Shown: positions 28,005-37,819 of the stretch, one piece after another
Numbering within the stretch: the first letter of the stretch is position 1
Layout of the letters: each line of letters starts with the position of its first letter
Source: Auanema rhodensis
Taxonomy: Eukaryota; Nematoda; Chromadorea; Rhabditida; Rhabditidae
Length of the DNA: 64,000 bases
Direction: 5' to 3'
Assembly (NCBI GenBank): GCA_964057225.1
Contig: OZ059895.1
Location: forward strand, 3,100,001-3,164,000
Position numbers and translations under genes: made by a program
Notes under the pieces: generated by a model
Databases searched by the model: none
What the model was told of the DNA's origin: nothing
What the model saw: the letters and a program-made list of their open reading frames with translations, nothing else

Positions 28005-29600
28005 GTACACCCATAAATTATACGCAGCACAGGTTACCCTTAAATAATGAACTGACCGACTAATCAGACATGGATCTTTCCTAGTTCTGTTGCTTGAATG
28101 GATGTTTTCCTACGTAGGCTAGTAAAACATGCCCTTCAAAGCATCAGAACATGTGATCACATTCCAATTTTTTTGAAATCTATCTTGTAAAGATAGTAAT
28201 AAACTTTGATTTTTGTACACCCATAAATTATACGCAGCACAGGTTACCCTTAAATAATGAACTGACCGACTAATCAGACATGGATCTTTCCTAGTTCTGT
28301 TGCTTGAATGGATGTTTTCCTACGTAGGCTAGTAAAACATGCCCTTCAAAGCATCAGAACATGTGATCACATTCCAATTTTTTTGAAATCTATCTTGTAA
28401 AGATAGTAATAAACTTTGATTTTTGTACACCCATAAATTATACGCAGCACAGGTTACCCTTAAATAATGAACTGACCGACTAATCAGACATGGATCTTTC
28501 CTAGTTCTGTTGCTTGAATGGATGTTTTCCTACGTAGGCTAGTAAAACATGCCCTTCAAAGCATCAGAACATGTGATCACATTCCAATTTTTTTGTATCT
28601 TTCTTGTAAAGATAGTAATATATCATATGTTGAACACTATGTTGGAAAGATTTTAATTCAGATTTTCGAACTTTTATTCAGTTTGTTTTTTAAACTTTGA
28701 TTAAGAACTTTGATTTTTGTACACCCATAAATTATACGCAGCACAGGTTACCCTTAATTAATGAACTGACCGACTAATCAGACATGGATCTTTCCAAGTT
28801 CTGTTGCATGAACGGATGTTTTCCTACGTAGGCTAGTAAAACATGCCCTTCAAAGCATCAGAACATGTGATCACATTCCAATATTTTTGTATCTATCTTG
28901 TAAAGATAGTAATATATCATATGTTGAACACTATGTTGGAAAGATTTTAATTCAGATTTTCTAACTTTTATTCAGTTTGTTTTTTAAACTTTGATTAAGA
29001 ACTTTGATTTTTGTACACCCATAAATTATACGCAGCACAGGTTACCCTTAAATAATGAACTGACCGACTAATCAGACATGGATCTTTCCTAGTTCTGTTG
29101 CTTGAATGGATGTTTTCCTACGTAGGCTAGTAAAACATGCCCTTCAAAGCATCAGAACATGTGATCAAATTCCAATTTTTTTGTATCTATCTTGTAAAGA
29201 TAGTAATATATCATATGTTGAACACTATGTTGGAAAGATTTTAATTCAGATTTTCGAACTTTTATTCAGTTTGTTTTTTAAACTTTGATTAAGAACTTTG
29301 ATTTTTGTACACCCATAAATTATACGCAGCACAGGTTACCCTTAATTAATGAACTGACCGACTAATCAGACATGGATCTTTCCAAGTTCTGTTACTTGAA
29401 CGGATGTTTTCCTACGAAGGCTAGTAAAACATGCCCTTCAAAGCATCAGAACATGTGATCACATTCCAATATTTTTGTATCTATCTTGTAAAGATAGTAA
29501 TATATCATATGTTGAACACTATGTTGGAAAGATTTTAATTCAGATTTTCTAACTTTTATTCAGTTTGTTTTTTAAACTTTGATTAAGAACTTTGATTTTT
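28005..29600. repeat. Zone A-like block of 1596 bp inside zone B
   Basis: The order is 210, 210, 294, 294, 294, 294. The two short units have GAAATC, and the third unit (28425) has GATCACATT and GTATCTTTC, all otherwise confined to zone A. The last unit (29307) has GTTACTTGAACGG, shared only with the unit at 16624. The most similar order is 14902-16917. The length equals the 1596-bp zone A HOR. The unit at 28719 has a private TTGCATGAACGG. Confidence 0.88.
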
Positions 29601-32600
29601 GTACACCCATAAATTATACGCAGCACAGGTTACCCTTGAATAATGAACTGACCGACTAATCAGACATGGATCTTTCCTAGTTCTGTTGCTTGAATGGATG
29701 TTTTCCTACGTAGGCTAGTAAAACATGCCCTTCAAAGCATCAGAACATGTGATCACATTCCAATTTTTTTGTATCTATCTTGTAAAGATAGTAATAAACT
29801 TTGATTTTTGTACACCCATAAATTATACGCAGCACAGGTTACCCTTAAATAATGAACTGACCGACTAATCAGACATGGATCTCTCCAAGTTCTGTTGCTT
29901 GAACGGATGTTTTCCTACGTAGGCTAGTAAAACATGCCCTTCAAAGCATCAGAACATGTGATCACATTTCAATTTTTTTGTATCTATCTTGTAAAGATAG
30001 TAATATATCATATGTTGAACACTATGTTGGAAAGATTTTAATTCAGATTTTTTCAACTTTCACTCAGTTTGTTTTCTAAACTTTGATTAAGAACCTTGTT
30101 GTTTGTACACCCATAAAATATACGCAGCACAGGTTACCCTTAAATAATGAACTGACCGTTTAATCAGACATGGATCTTCCCAAGTTCTGTTGCTTGAATG
30201 GATGTTTTCCTACGTAGGCTAGTAAAACATGCCCTTCAAAGCATCAGAACATGTGATCACATTCCAATTTTTTTGTATCTATCTTGTAAAGATAGTAATA
30301 TATCATATGTTGAACACTATGTTGGAAAGATTTTAATTCGGTTTTTTTAATTTTTATTCAGTTTGTTTTTTAAACTTTGATTAAGAACTTTGATTTTTGT
30401 ACACCCATAAATTATACGCAGCACAGGTTACCCTTAAATAAAGAACTGACCGACTAATCAGACATGGATCTTTCCAAGTTCTGTTGCTTGAATGGATGTT
30501 TTCCTACGTAGGCTAGTAAAACATGCCCTTCAAAGCATCAGAACATGTGATCAAATTCCAATTTTTTTGTATCTATCTTGTAAAGATAGTAATATATCAT
30601 ATGTTGAACACTATGTTGGAAAGATTTTAATTCAGATTTTCTAACTTTTATTCAGTTTGTTTTTTAAACTTTGATTAAGAACTTTGATTTTTGTACACCC
30701 ATAAATTATACGCAGCACAGGTTACCCTTAAATAATGAACTGACCGACTAATCAGACATGGATCTTTCCTAGTTCTGTTGCTTGAATGGATGTTTTCCTA
30801 CGTAGGCTAGTAAAACATGCCCTTCAAAGCATCAGAACATGTGATCAAATTCCAATTTTTTTGTATCTATCTTGTAAAGATAGTAATATATCATATGTTG
30901 AACACTATGTTGGAAAGATTTTAATTCAGATTTTCGAACTTTTATTCAGTTTGTTTTTTAAACTTTGATTAAGAACTTTGATTTTTGTACACCCATAAAT
31001 TATACGCAGCACAGGTTACCCTTAATTAATGAACTGACCGACTAATCAGACATGGATCTTTCCAAGTTCTGTTGCTTGAACGGATGTTTTCCTACGAAGG
31101 CTAGTAAAACATGCCCTTCAAAGCATCAGAACATGTGATCACATTCCAATATTTTTGTATCTATCTTGTAAAGATAGTAATATATCATATGTTGAACACT
31201 ATGTTGGAAAGATTTTAATTCAGATTTTCTAACTTTTATTCAGTTTGTTTTTTAAACTTTGATTAAGAACTTTGATTTTTGTACACCCATAAATTATACG
31301 CAGCACAGGTTACCCTTGAATAATAAACTGACCGACTAATCAGACATGGATCTTTCCTAGTTCTGTTGCTTGAATGGATGTTTTCCTACGTAGGCTAGTA
31401 AAACATGCCCTTCAAAGCATCAGAACATGTGATCACATTCCAATTTTTTTGTATCTATCTTGTAAAGATAGTAATAAACTTTGATTTTTGTACACCCATA
31501 AATTATACGCAGCACAGGTTACCCTTAAATAATGAACTGACCGACTAATCAGACATGGATCTCTCCAAGTTCTGTTGCTTGAACGGATGTTTTCCTACAT
31601 AGGCTAGTAAAACATGCCCTTCAAAGCATCAGAACATGTGATCACATTTCAATTTTTTTGTATCTATCTTGTAAAGATAGTAATATATCATATGTTGAAC
31701 ACTATGTTGGAAAGATTTTAATTCAGATTTTTTCAACTTTCACTCAGTTTGTTTTCTAAACTTTGATTAAGAACCTTGTTGTTTGTACACCCATAAAATA
31801 TACGCAGCACAGGTTACCCTTAAATAATGAACTGACCGTTTAATCAGACATGGATCTTCCCAAGTTCTGTTGCTTGAATGGATGTTTTCCTACGTAGGCT
31901 AGTAAAACATGCCCTTCAAAGCATCAGAACATGTGATCACATTCCAATTTTTTTGTATCTATCTTGTAAAGATAGTAATATATCATATGTTGAACACTAT
32001 GTTGGAAAGATTTTAATTCGGTTTTTTTAATTTTTATTCAGTTTGTTTTTTAAACTTTGATTAAGAACTTTGATTTTTGTACACCCATAAATTATACGCA
32101 GCACAGGTTACCCTTAAATAAAGAACTGACCGACTAATCAGACATGGATCTTTCCAAGTTCTGTTGCTTGAATGGATGTTTTCCTACGTAGGCTAGTAAA
32201 ACATGCCCTTCAAAGCATCAGAACATGTGATCAAATTCCAATTTTTTTGTATCTATCTTGTAAAGATAGTAATATATCATATGTTGAACACTATGTTGGA
32301 AAGATTTTAATTCAGATTTTCTAACTTTTATTCAGTTTGTTTTTTAAACTTTGATTAAGAACTTTGATTTTTGTACACCCATAAATTATACGCAGCACAG
32401 GTTACCCTTAAATAATGAACTGACCGACTAATCAGACATGGATCTTTCCTAGTTCTGTTGCTTGAATGGATGTTTTCCTACGTAGGCTAGTAAAACATGC
32501 CCTTCAAAGCATCAGAACATGTGATCAAATTCCAATTTTTTTGTATCTATCTTGTAAAGATAGTAATATATCATATGTTGAACACTATGTTGGAAAGATT

Positions 32601-34640
32601 TTAATTCAGATTTTCGAACTTTTATTCAGTTTGTTTTTTAAACTTTGATTAAGAACTTTGATTTTTGTACACCCATAAATTATACGCAGCACAGGTTACC
32701 CTTAATTAATGAACTGACCGACTAATCAGACATGGATCTTTCCAAGTTCTGTTGCTTGAACGGATGTTTTCCTACGAAGGCTAGTAAAACATGCCCTTCA
32801 AAGCATCAGAACATGTGATCACATTCCAATATTTTTGTATCTATCTTGTAAAGATAGTAATATATCATATGTTGAACACTATGTTGGAAAGATTTTAATT
32901 CAGATTTTCTAACTTTTATTCAGTTTGTTTTTTAAACTTTGATTAAGAACTTTGATTTTTGTACACCCATAAATTATACGCAGCACAGGTTACCCTTGAA
33001 TAATAAACTGACCGACTAATCAGACATGGATCTTTCCTAGTTCTGTTGCTTGAATGGATGTTTTCCTACGTAGGCTAGTAAAACATGCCCTTCAAAGCAT
33101 CAGAACATGTGATCACATTCCAATTTTTTTGTATCTATCTTGTAAAGATAGTAATAAACTTTGATTTTTGTACACCCATAAATTATACGCAGCACAGGTT
33201 ACCCTTAAATAATGAACTGACCGACTAATCAGACATGGATCTCTCCAAGTTCTGTTGCTTGAACGGATGTTTTCCTACGTAGGCTAGTAAAACATGCCCT
33301 TCAAAGCATCAGAACATGTGATCACATTTCAATTTTTTTGTATCTATCTTGTAAAGATAGTAATATATCATATGTTGAACACTATGTTGGAAAGATTTTA
33401 ATTCAGATTTTTTCAACTTTCACTCAGTTTGTTTTCTAAACTTTGATTAAGAACCTTGTTGTTTGTACACCCATAAAATATACGCAGCACAGGTTACCCT
33501 TAAATAATGAACTGACCGTTTAATCAGACATGGATCTTCCCAAGTTCTGTTGCTTGAATGGATGTTTTCCTACGTAGGCTAGTAAAACATGCCCTTCAAA
33601 GCATCAGAACATGTGATCACATTCCAATTTTTTTGTATCTATCTTGTAAAGATAGTAATATATCATATGTTGAACACTATGTTGGAAAGATTTTAATTCG
33701 GTTTTTTTAATTTTTATTCAGTTTGTTTTTTAAACTTTGATTAAGAACTTTGATTTTTGTACACCCATAAATTATACGCAGCACAGGTTACCCTTAAATA
33801 AAGAACTGACCGACTAATCAGACATGGATCTTTCCAAGTTCTGTTGCTTGAATGGATGTTTTCCTACGTAGGCTAGTAAAACATGCCCTTCAAAGCATCA
33901 GAACATGTGATCAAATTCCAATTTTTTTGTATCTATCTTGTAAAGATAGTAATATATCATATGTTGAACACTATGTTGGAAAGATTTTAATTCAGATTTT
34001 CTAACTTTTATTCAGTTTGTTTTTTAAACTTTGATTAAGAACTTTGATTTTTGTACACCCATAAATTATACGCAGCACAGGTTACCCTTAAATAATGAAC
34101 TGACCGACTAATCAGACATGGATCTTTCCTAGTTCTGTTGCTTGAATGGATGTTTTCCTACGTAGGCTAGTAAAACATGCCCTTCAAAGCATCAGAACAT
34201 GTGATCAAATTCCAATTTTTTTGTATCTATCTTGTAAAGATAGTAATATATCATATGTTGAACACTATGTTGGAAAGATTTTAATTCAGATTTTCGAACT
34301 TTTATTCAGTTTGTTTTTTAAACTTTGATTAAGAACTTTGATTTTTGTACACCCATAAATTATACGCAGCACAGGTTACCCTTAATTAATGAACTGACCG
34401 ACTAATCAGACATGGATCTTTCCAAGTTCTGTTGCTTGAACGGATGTTTTCCTACGAAGGCTAGTAAAACATGCCCTTCAAAGCATCAGAACATGTGATC
34501 ACATTCCAATATTTTTGTATCTATCTTGTAAAGATAGTAATATATCATATGTTGAACACTATGTTGGAAAGATTTTAATTCAGATTTTCTAACTTTTATT
34601 CAGTTTGTTTTTTAAACTTTGATTAAGAACTTTGATTTTT
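29601..34640. repeat. HOR of 1680 bp (6 monomers), three copies
   Basis: Copies start at 29601, 31281 and 32961, each beginning with a 209-bp unit followed by 295, 294, 294, 294, 294. The second and third copies share TGAATAATAAACTG near their start, absent from the first, so they are the more closely related pair. A private CCTACATAGG near 31595 marks the second copy. The last 209-bp unit of the window is the one starting at 32961. Confidence 0.94.
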
Positions 34641-34929
34641 GTACACCCATAAATTATACGCAGCACAGGTTACACTTAAATAATGAACTGACCGACTAAT
34701 CAGACATGGATCTTTCCTAGTTCTGTTGCTTGAATGGATGTTTTCCTACGTAGGCTAGTAAAACATGCCCTTCAAAGCATCAGAACATGTGATCACATTC
34801 CAATTTTTTTGTATCTATCTTGTAAAGATAGTAATATATCATATGTTGAACACTATGTTGGAAAGATTTTCATTCAGATTTTTTAATTTTTATTCAGTTT
34901 GTTTTTTAAACTTTGATTAAGAACTTTGA

Positions 34930-34938
34930 TTTTTTTTT
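34930..34938. other. T9 run replacing GTAC at a monomer boundary
   Basis: The usual GATTTTTGTACACCC reads GATTTTTTTTTACCC here. The length is unchanged, so three positions (G, A and C) have become T. This is the only full unit boundary in the window that lacks GTACACCC. It could be real or a base-calling or consensus error. Confidence 0.85.
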
Positions 34939-36405
34939 ACCCATAAATTATACGCAGCACAGGTTACCCTTAATTAATGAACTGACCGACTAATCAGACA
35001 TGGATCTTTCCAAGTTCTGTTGCTTGAACGGATGTTTTCCTACGAAGGCTAGTAAAACATGCCCTTCAAAGCATCAGAACATGTGATCACATTCCAATAT
35101 TTTTGTATCTATCTTGTAAAGATAGTAATATATCATATGTTGAACACTATGTTGTAAAGATTTTAATTCAGATTTTCTAACTTTTATTCAGTTTGTTTTT
35201 TAAACTTTGATTAAGAACTTTGATTTTTGTACACCCATAAATTATACGCAGCACAGGTTACCCTTAAATAATGAACTGACCGACTAATCAGACATGGATC
35301 TCTCCAAGTTCTGTTGCTTGAACGGATGTTTTCCTACGTAGGCTAGTAAAACATGCCCTTCAAAGCATCAGAACATGTGATCACATTTCAATTTTTTTGT
35401 ATCTATCTTGTAAAGATAGTAATATATCATATGTTGAACACTATGTTGGAAAGATTTTAATTCAGATTTTTTCAACTTTCACTCAGTTTGTTTTCTAAAC
35501 TTTGATTAAGAACCTTGTTGTTTGTACACCCATAAAATATACGCAGCACAGGTTACCCTTAAATAATGAACTGACCGTTTAATCAGACATGGATCTTCCC
35601 AAGTTCTGTTGCTTGAATGGATGTTTTCCTACGTAGGCTAGTAAAACATGCCCTTCAAAGCATCAGAACATGTGATCACATTCCAATTTTTTTGTATCTA
35701 TCTTGTAAAGATAGTAATATATCATATGTTGAACACTATGTTGGAAAGATTTTAATTCGGTTTTTTTAATTTTTATTCAGTTTGTTTTTTAAACTTTGAT
35801 TAAGAACTTTGATTTTTGTACACCCATAAATTATACGCAGCACAGGTTACCCTTAAATAATGAACTGACCGTTTAATCAGACATGGATCTTTCCAAGTTC
35901 TGTTGCTTGAATGGATGTTTTCCTACGTAGGCTAGTAAAACATGCCCTTCAAAGCATCAGAACATGTGATCAAATTCCAATTTTTTTGTATCTATCTTGT
36001 AAAGATAGTAATATATCATATGTTGAACACTATGTTGGAAAGATTTTAATTCGGTTTTTTTAATTTTTATTCAGTTTGTTTTTTAAACTTTGATTAAGAA
36101 CTTTGATTTTTGTACACCCATAAATTATACGCAGCACAGGTTACCCTTAAATAATGAACTGACCGTCTAATCAGACATGGATCTTCCCAAGTTCTGTTGC
36201 TTGAATGGATGTTTTCCTACGTAGGCTAGTAAAACATGCCCTTCAAAGCATCAGAACATGTGATCAAATTCCAATTTTTTTGTATCTATCTTGTAAAGAT
36301 AGTAATATATCATATGTTGAACACTATGTTGGAAAGATTTTCATTCAGATTTTTTAATTTTTATTCAGTTTGTTTTTTAAACTTTGATTAAGAACTTTGA
36401 TTTTT

Positions 36406-36697
36406 GTACACCCATAAATTATACGCAGCACAGGTTACCCTTAAATAATGAACTGACCGTCTAATCAGACATGGATCTTCCCAAGTTCTGTTGCTAATGG
36501 ATGTTTTCCTACGTAGGCTAGTAAAACATGCCCTTCAAAGCATCAGAACATGTGATCAAATTCCAATTTTTTTGTATCTATCTTGTAAAGATAGTAATAT
36601 ATCATATGTTGAACACTATGTTGGAAAGATTTTAATTCAGATTTTCTAACTTTTATTCAGTTTGTTTTTTAAACTTTGATTAAGAACTTTGATTTTT
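36406..36697. repeat. 292-bp monomer with 2-bp deletion
   Basis: The unit reads GTTGCTAATGGATG where others read GTTGCTTGAATGGATG, a loss of TG at about 36495. The head is of the GTCT/ATCTTCCC type and the tail of the TTCTAAC type, a hybrid combination. Confidence 0.88.
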
Positions 36698-36894
36698 GTA
36701 CACCCATAAATTATACGCAGCACAGGTTACCCTTAAATAATGAACTGACCGACTAATCAGACATGGATCTTTCCTAGTTCTGTTGCTTGAGTAATATATC
36801 ATATGTTGAACACTATGTTGGAAAGATTTTAATTCAGATTTTCTAACTTTTATTCAGTTTGTTTTTTAAACTTTGATTAAGAACTTTGATTTTT
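36698..36894. repeat. Unique 197-bp monomer with 97-bp internal deletion
   Basis: TTGCTTGA (ending 36790) joins directly to GTAATATATC (from 36791). Relative to a 294-bp unit, 97 bp are lost, including CCTACGTAGG, the GATCAAATT site, the T7 run and all but the last base of the hairpin. The tail, lost from the common short units, is kept here, so this is an independent deletion. The junction shares one base (A) at most. It is the only example in the window. Confidence 0.93.
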
Positions 36895-37586
36895 GTACAC
36901 CCATAAATTATACGCAGCACAGGTTACCCTTAATTAATGAACTGACCGACTAATCAGACATGGATCTTTCCAAGTTCTGTTGCTTGAACGGATGTTTTCC
37001 TACGAAGGCTAGTAAAACATGCCCTTCAAAGCATCAGAACATGTGATCAAATTCCAATTTTTTTGTATCTATCTTGTAAAGATAGTAATATATCATATGT
37101 TGAACACTATGTTGGAAAGATTTTAATTCAGATTTTCTAACTTTTATTCAGTTTGTTTTTTAAACTTTGATTAAGAACTTTGATTTTTGTACACCCATAA
37201 ATTATACGCAGCACAGGTTACCCTTAAATAATGAACTGACCGACTAATCAGACATGGATCTTTCCTAGTTCTGTTGCTTGAATGGATGTTTTCCTACGTA
37301 GGCTAGTAAAACATGCCCTTCAAAGCATCAGAACATGTGATCAAATTCCAATTTTTTTGTATCTATCTTGTAAAGATAGTAATATATCATATGTTGAACA
37401 CTATGTTGGAAAGATTTTAATTCAGATTTTCTAACTTTTATTCAGTTTGTTTTTTAAACTTTGATTAAGAACTTTGATTTTTGTACACCCATAAATTATA
37501 CGCAGCACAGGTTACCCTTAAATAATGAACTGACCGACTAATCAGACATGGATCTTTCCTAGTTCTGTTGCTTGAATGGATGTTTT

Positions 37587-37596
37587 CCTACGTAGG
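37587..37596. other. 10-bp palindrome CCTACGTAGG
   Basis: CCTACGTAGG is its own reverse complement and contains the SnaBI sequence TACGTA. It is present in most GAATGG-type units and destroyed in the CGAAGG variants (CCTACGAAGG), so it is a variable, not an invariant, dyad of the satellite. Any protein-binding role is speculation. Confidence 0.85.
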
Positions 37597-37656
37597 CTAG
37601 TAAAACATGCCCTTCAAAGCATCAGAACATGTGATCAAATTCCAATTTTTTTGTAT

Positions 37657-37673
37657 CTATCTTGTAAAGATAG
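37657..37673. other. Perfect hairpin motif, 7-bp arms and 3-nt loop
   Basis: CTATCTT, loop GTA, AAGATAG form a perfect short inverted repeat, present in nearly every full-length and short unit. In zone A units with the GTATCTTTC variant (for example near 413-430) the left arm carries one mismatch (CTTTCTT). Units at 49537, 51007 and 58359 carry AAATATAG, which also breaks one pair. Both deletion classes in the array have a breakpoint at or beside this motif: the 85-bp deletion starts 5 nt after the right arm, and the 97-bp deletion in the 197-bp unit ends inside the right arm. Confidence 0.85.
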
Positions 37674-37678
37674 TAATA

Positions 37679-37763
37679 TATCATATGTTGAACACTATGT
37701 TGGAAAGATTTTAATTCAGATTTTCGAACTTTTATTCTGTTTGTTTTTTAAACTTTGATTAAG
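37679..37763. repeat. 85-bp tail segment absent from all short monomers
   Basis: Short units run directly from GATAGTAATA (equivalent to 37669-37678) into AACTTTGATTTTTG (from 37764). The segment between, 85 bp, is missing. The junction is the same in all 36 short units. The tail contains the most variable part of the monomer (TTCGAAC, TTCTAAC, CGGTTTTTTT, CATTCAG and TTCAACTTTCACTC types) and the first copy of AACTTTGATT. Because the two AACTTTGATT copies lie 13 bp apart, the loss could be one 85-bp step or a 72-bp step plus collapse of the 13-bp duplication. Confidence 0.9.
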
Positions 37764-37811
37764 AACTTTGATTTTTGTACACCCATAAGTTATACGCAGC
37801 ACAGGTTACCC

Positions 37812-37819
37812 TTAATTAA
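37812..37819. other. TTAATTAA palindrome in the TAATTAATG variant
   Basis: An 8-bp palindrome (PacI sequence) is created in units carrying CCTTAATTAATG in place of CCTTAAATAATG. In zones D and E it mostly occurs in units that also have ATAAGTTA and GAACGG/CGAAGG, so it marks one monomer haplotype. Confidence 0.8.

Larger units (their letters stand above)
34641..37482. repeat. Zone C: irregular transition with aberrant monomers
   Basis: Unit boundaries are at 34641, 34935, 35229, 35524, 35818, 36112, 36406, 36698, 36895 and 37189. It contains the last zone B units (295-bp at 35229, GTTT head at 35524), GTCT/ATCTTCCC heads (36112, 36406), a unit end with a T-run replacing GTAC, a 292-bp unit and the only 197-bp unit. 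No order of units repeats. Private changes include GTTACACTTAAA (34671) and TTGTAAAG (35153). This is the only part of the window with several unique structural changes close together. Confidence 0.9.
37483..37776. repeat. Reference full-length 294-bp monomer
   Basis: I use this unit as the type copy. In order it holds GTACACCCATAA; a BstEII-type GGTTACC (37510-37516); the ATGGATCTTTCC region; a 10-bp palindrome CCTACGTAGG (37587-37596); GTGATCAAATTCC; a run of seven T (37646-37652); a 17-nt perfect hairpin (37657-37673); the tail 37679-37763 that is missing from short units; and two copies of AACTTTGATT (37751-37760 and 37764-37773). Sites that vary between units are ATAAATTA/ATAAGTTA, TAAATAATG/TAATTAATG/TAAATAAAG/TGAATAATG, GACT/GTTT/GTCT, TCTTT/TCTCT/TCTTC/TCTTA, CTAG/CAAG/CTAA, GAATGG/GAACGG, CGTAGG/CGAAGG, TCACATT/TCAAATT/TCGAATT, AATTTTTTT/AATATTTTT, and the tail types. 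No shorter internal periodicity is evident beyond the 13-bp AACTTTGAT duplication. Confidence 0.95.

Noticed and set aside
37631-37652. RNA polymerase III B box (GTGATCAAATTCC) followed by a T7 terminator, suggesting a SINE or tRNA origin
   Set aside because: The match to the B-box consensus is imperfect, no convincing A box lies at the right distance upstream, and there is no tRNA-like fold. The T run alone is weak in AT-rich DNA.
37751-37773. Paired AACTTTGATT as TCF/LEF-type binding sites
   Set aside because: The 7-bp core is short and the DNA AT-rich. The pair is better explained as a small 13-bp internal duplication.
37483-37776. 294 bp as exactly two 147-bp nucleosome cores
   Set aside because: Nucleosomes are spaced by linker DNA, the two halves of the monomer are not similar, and the 209/210-bp units break the rule. 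The numerical match is probably coincidence.
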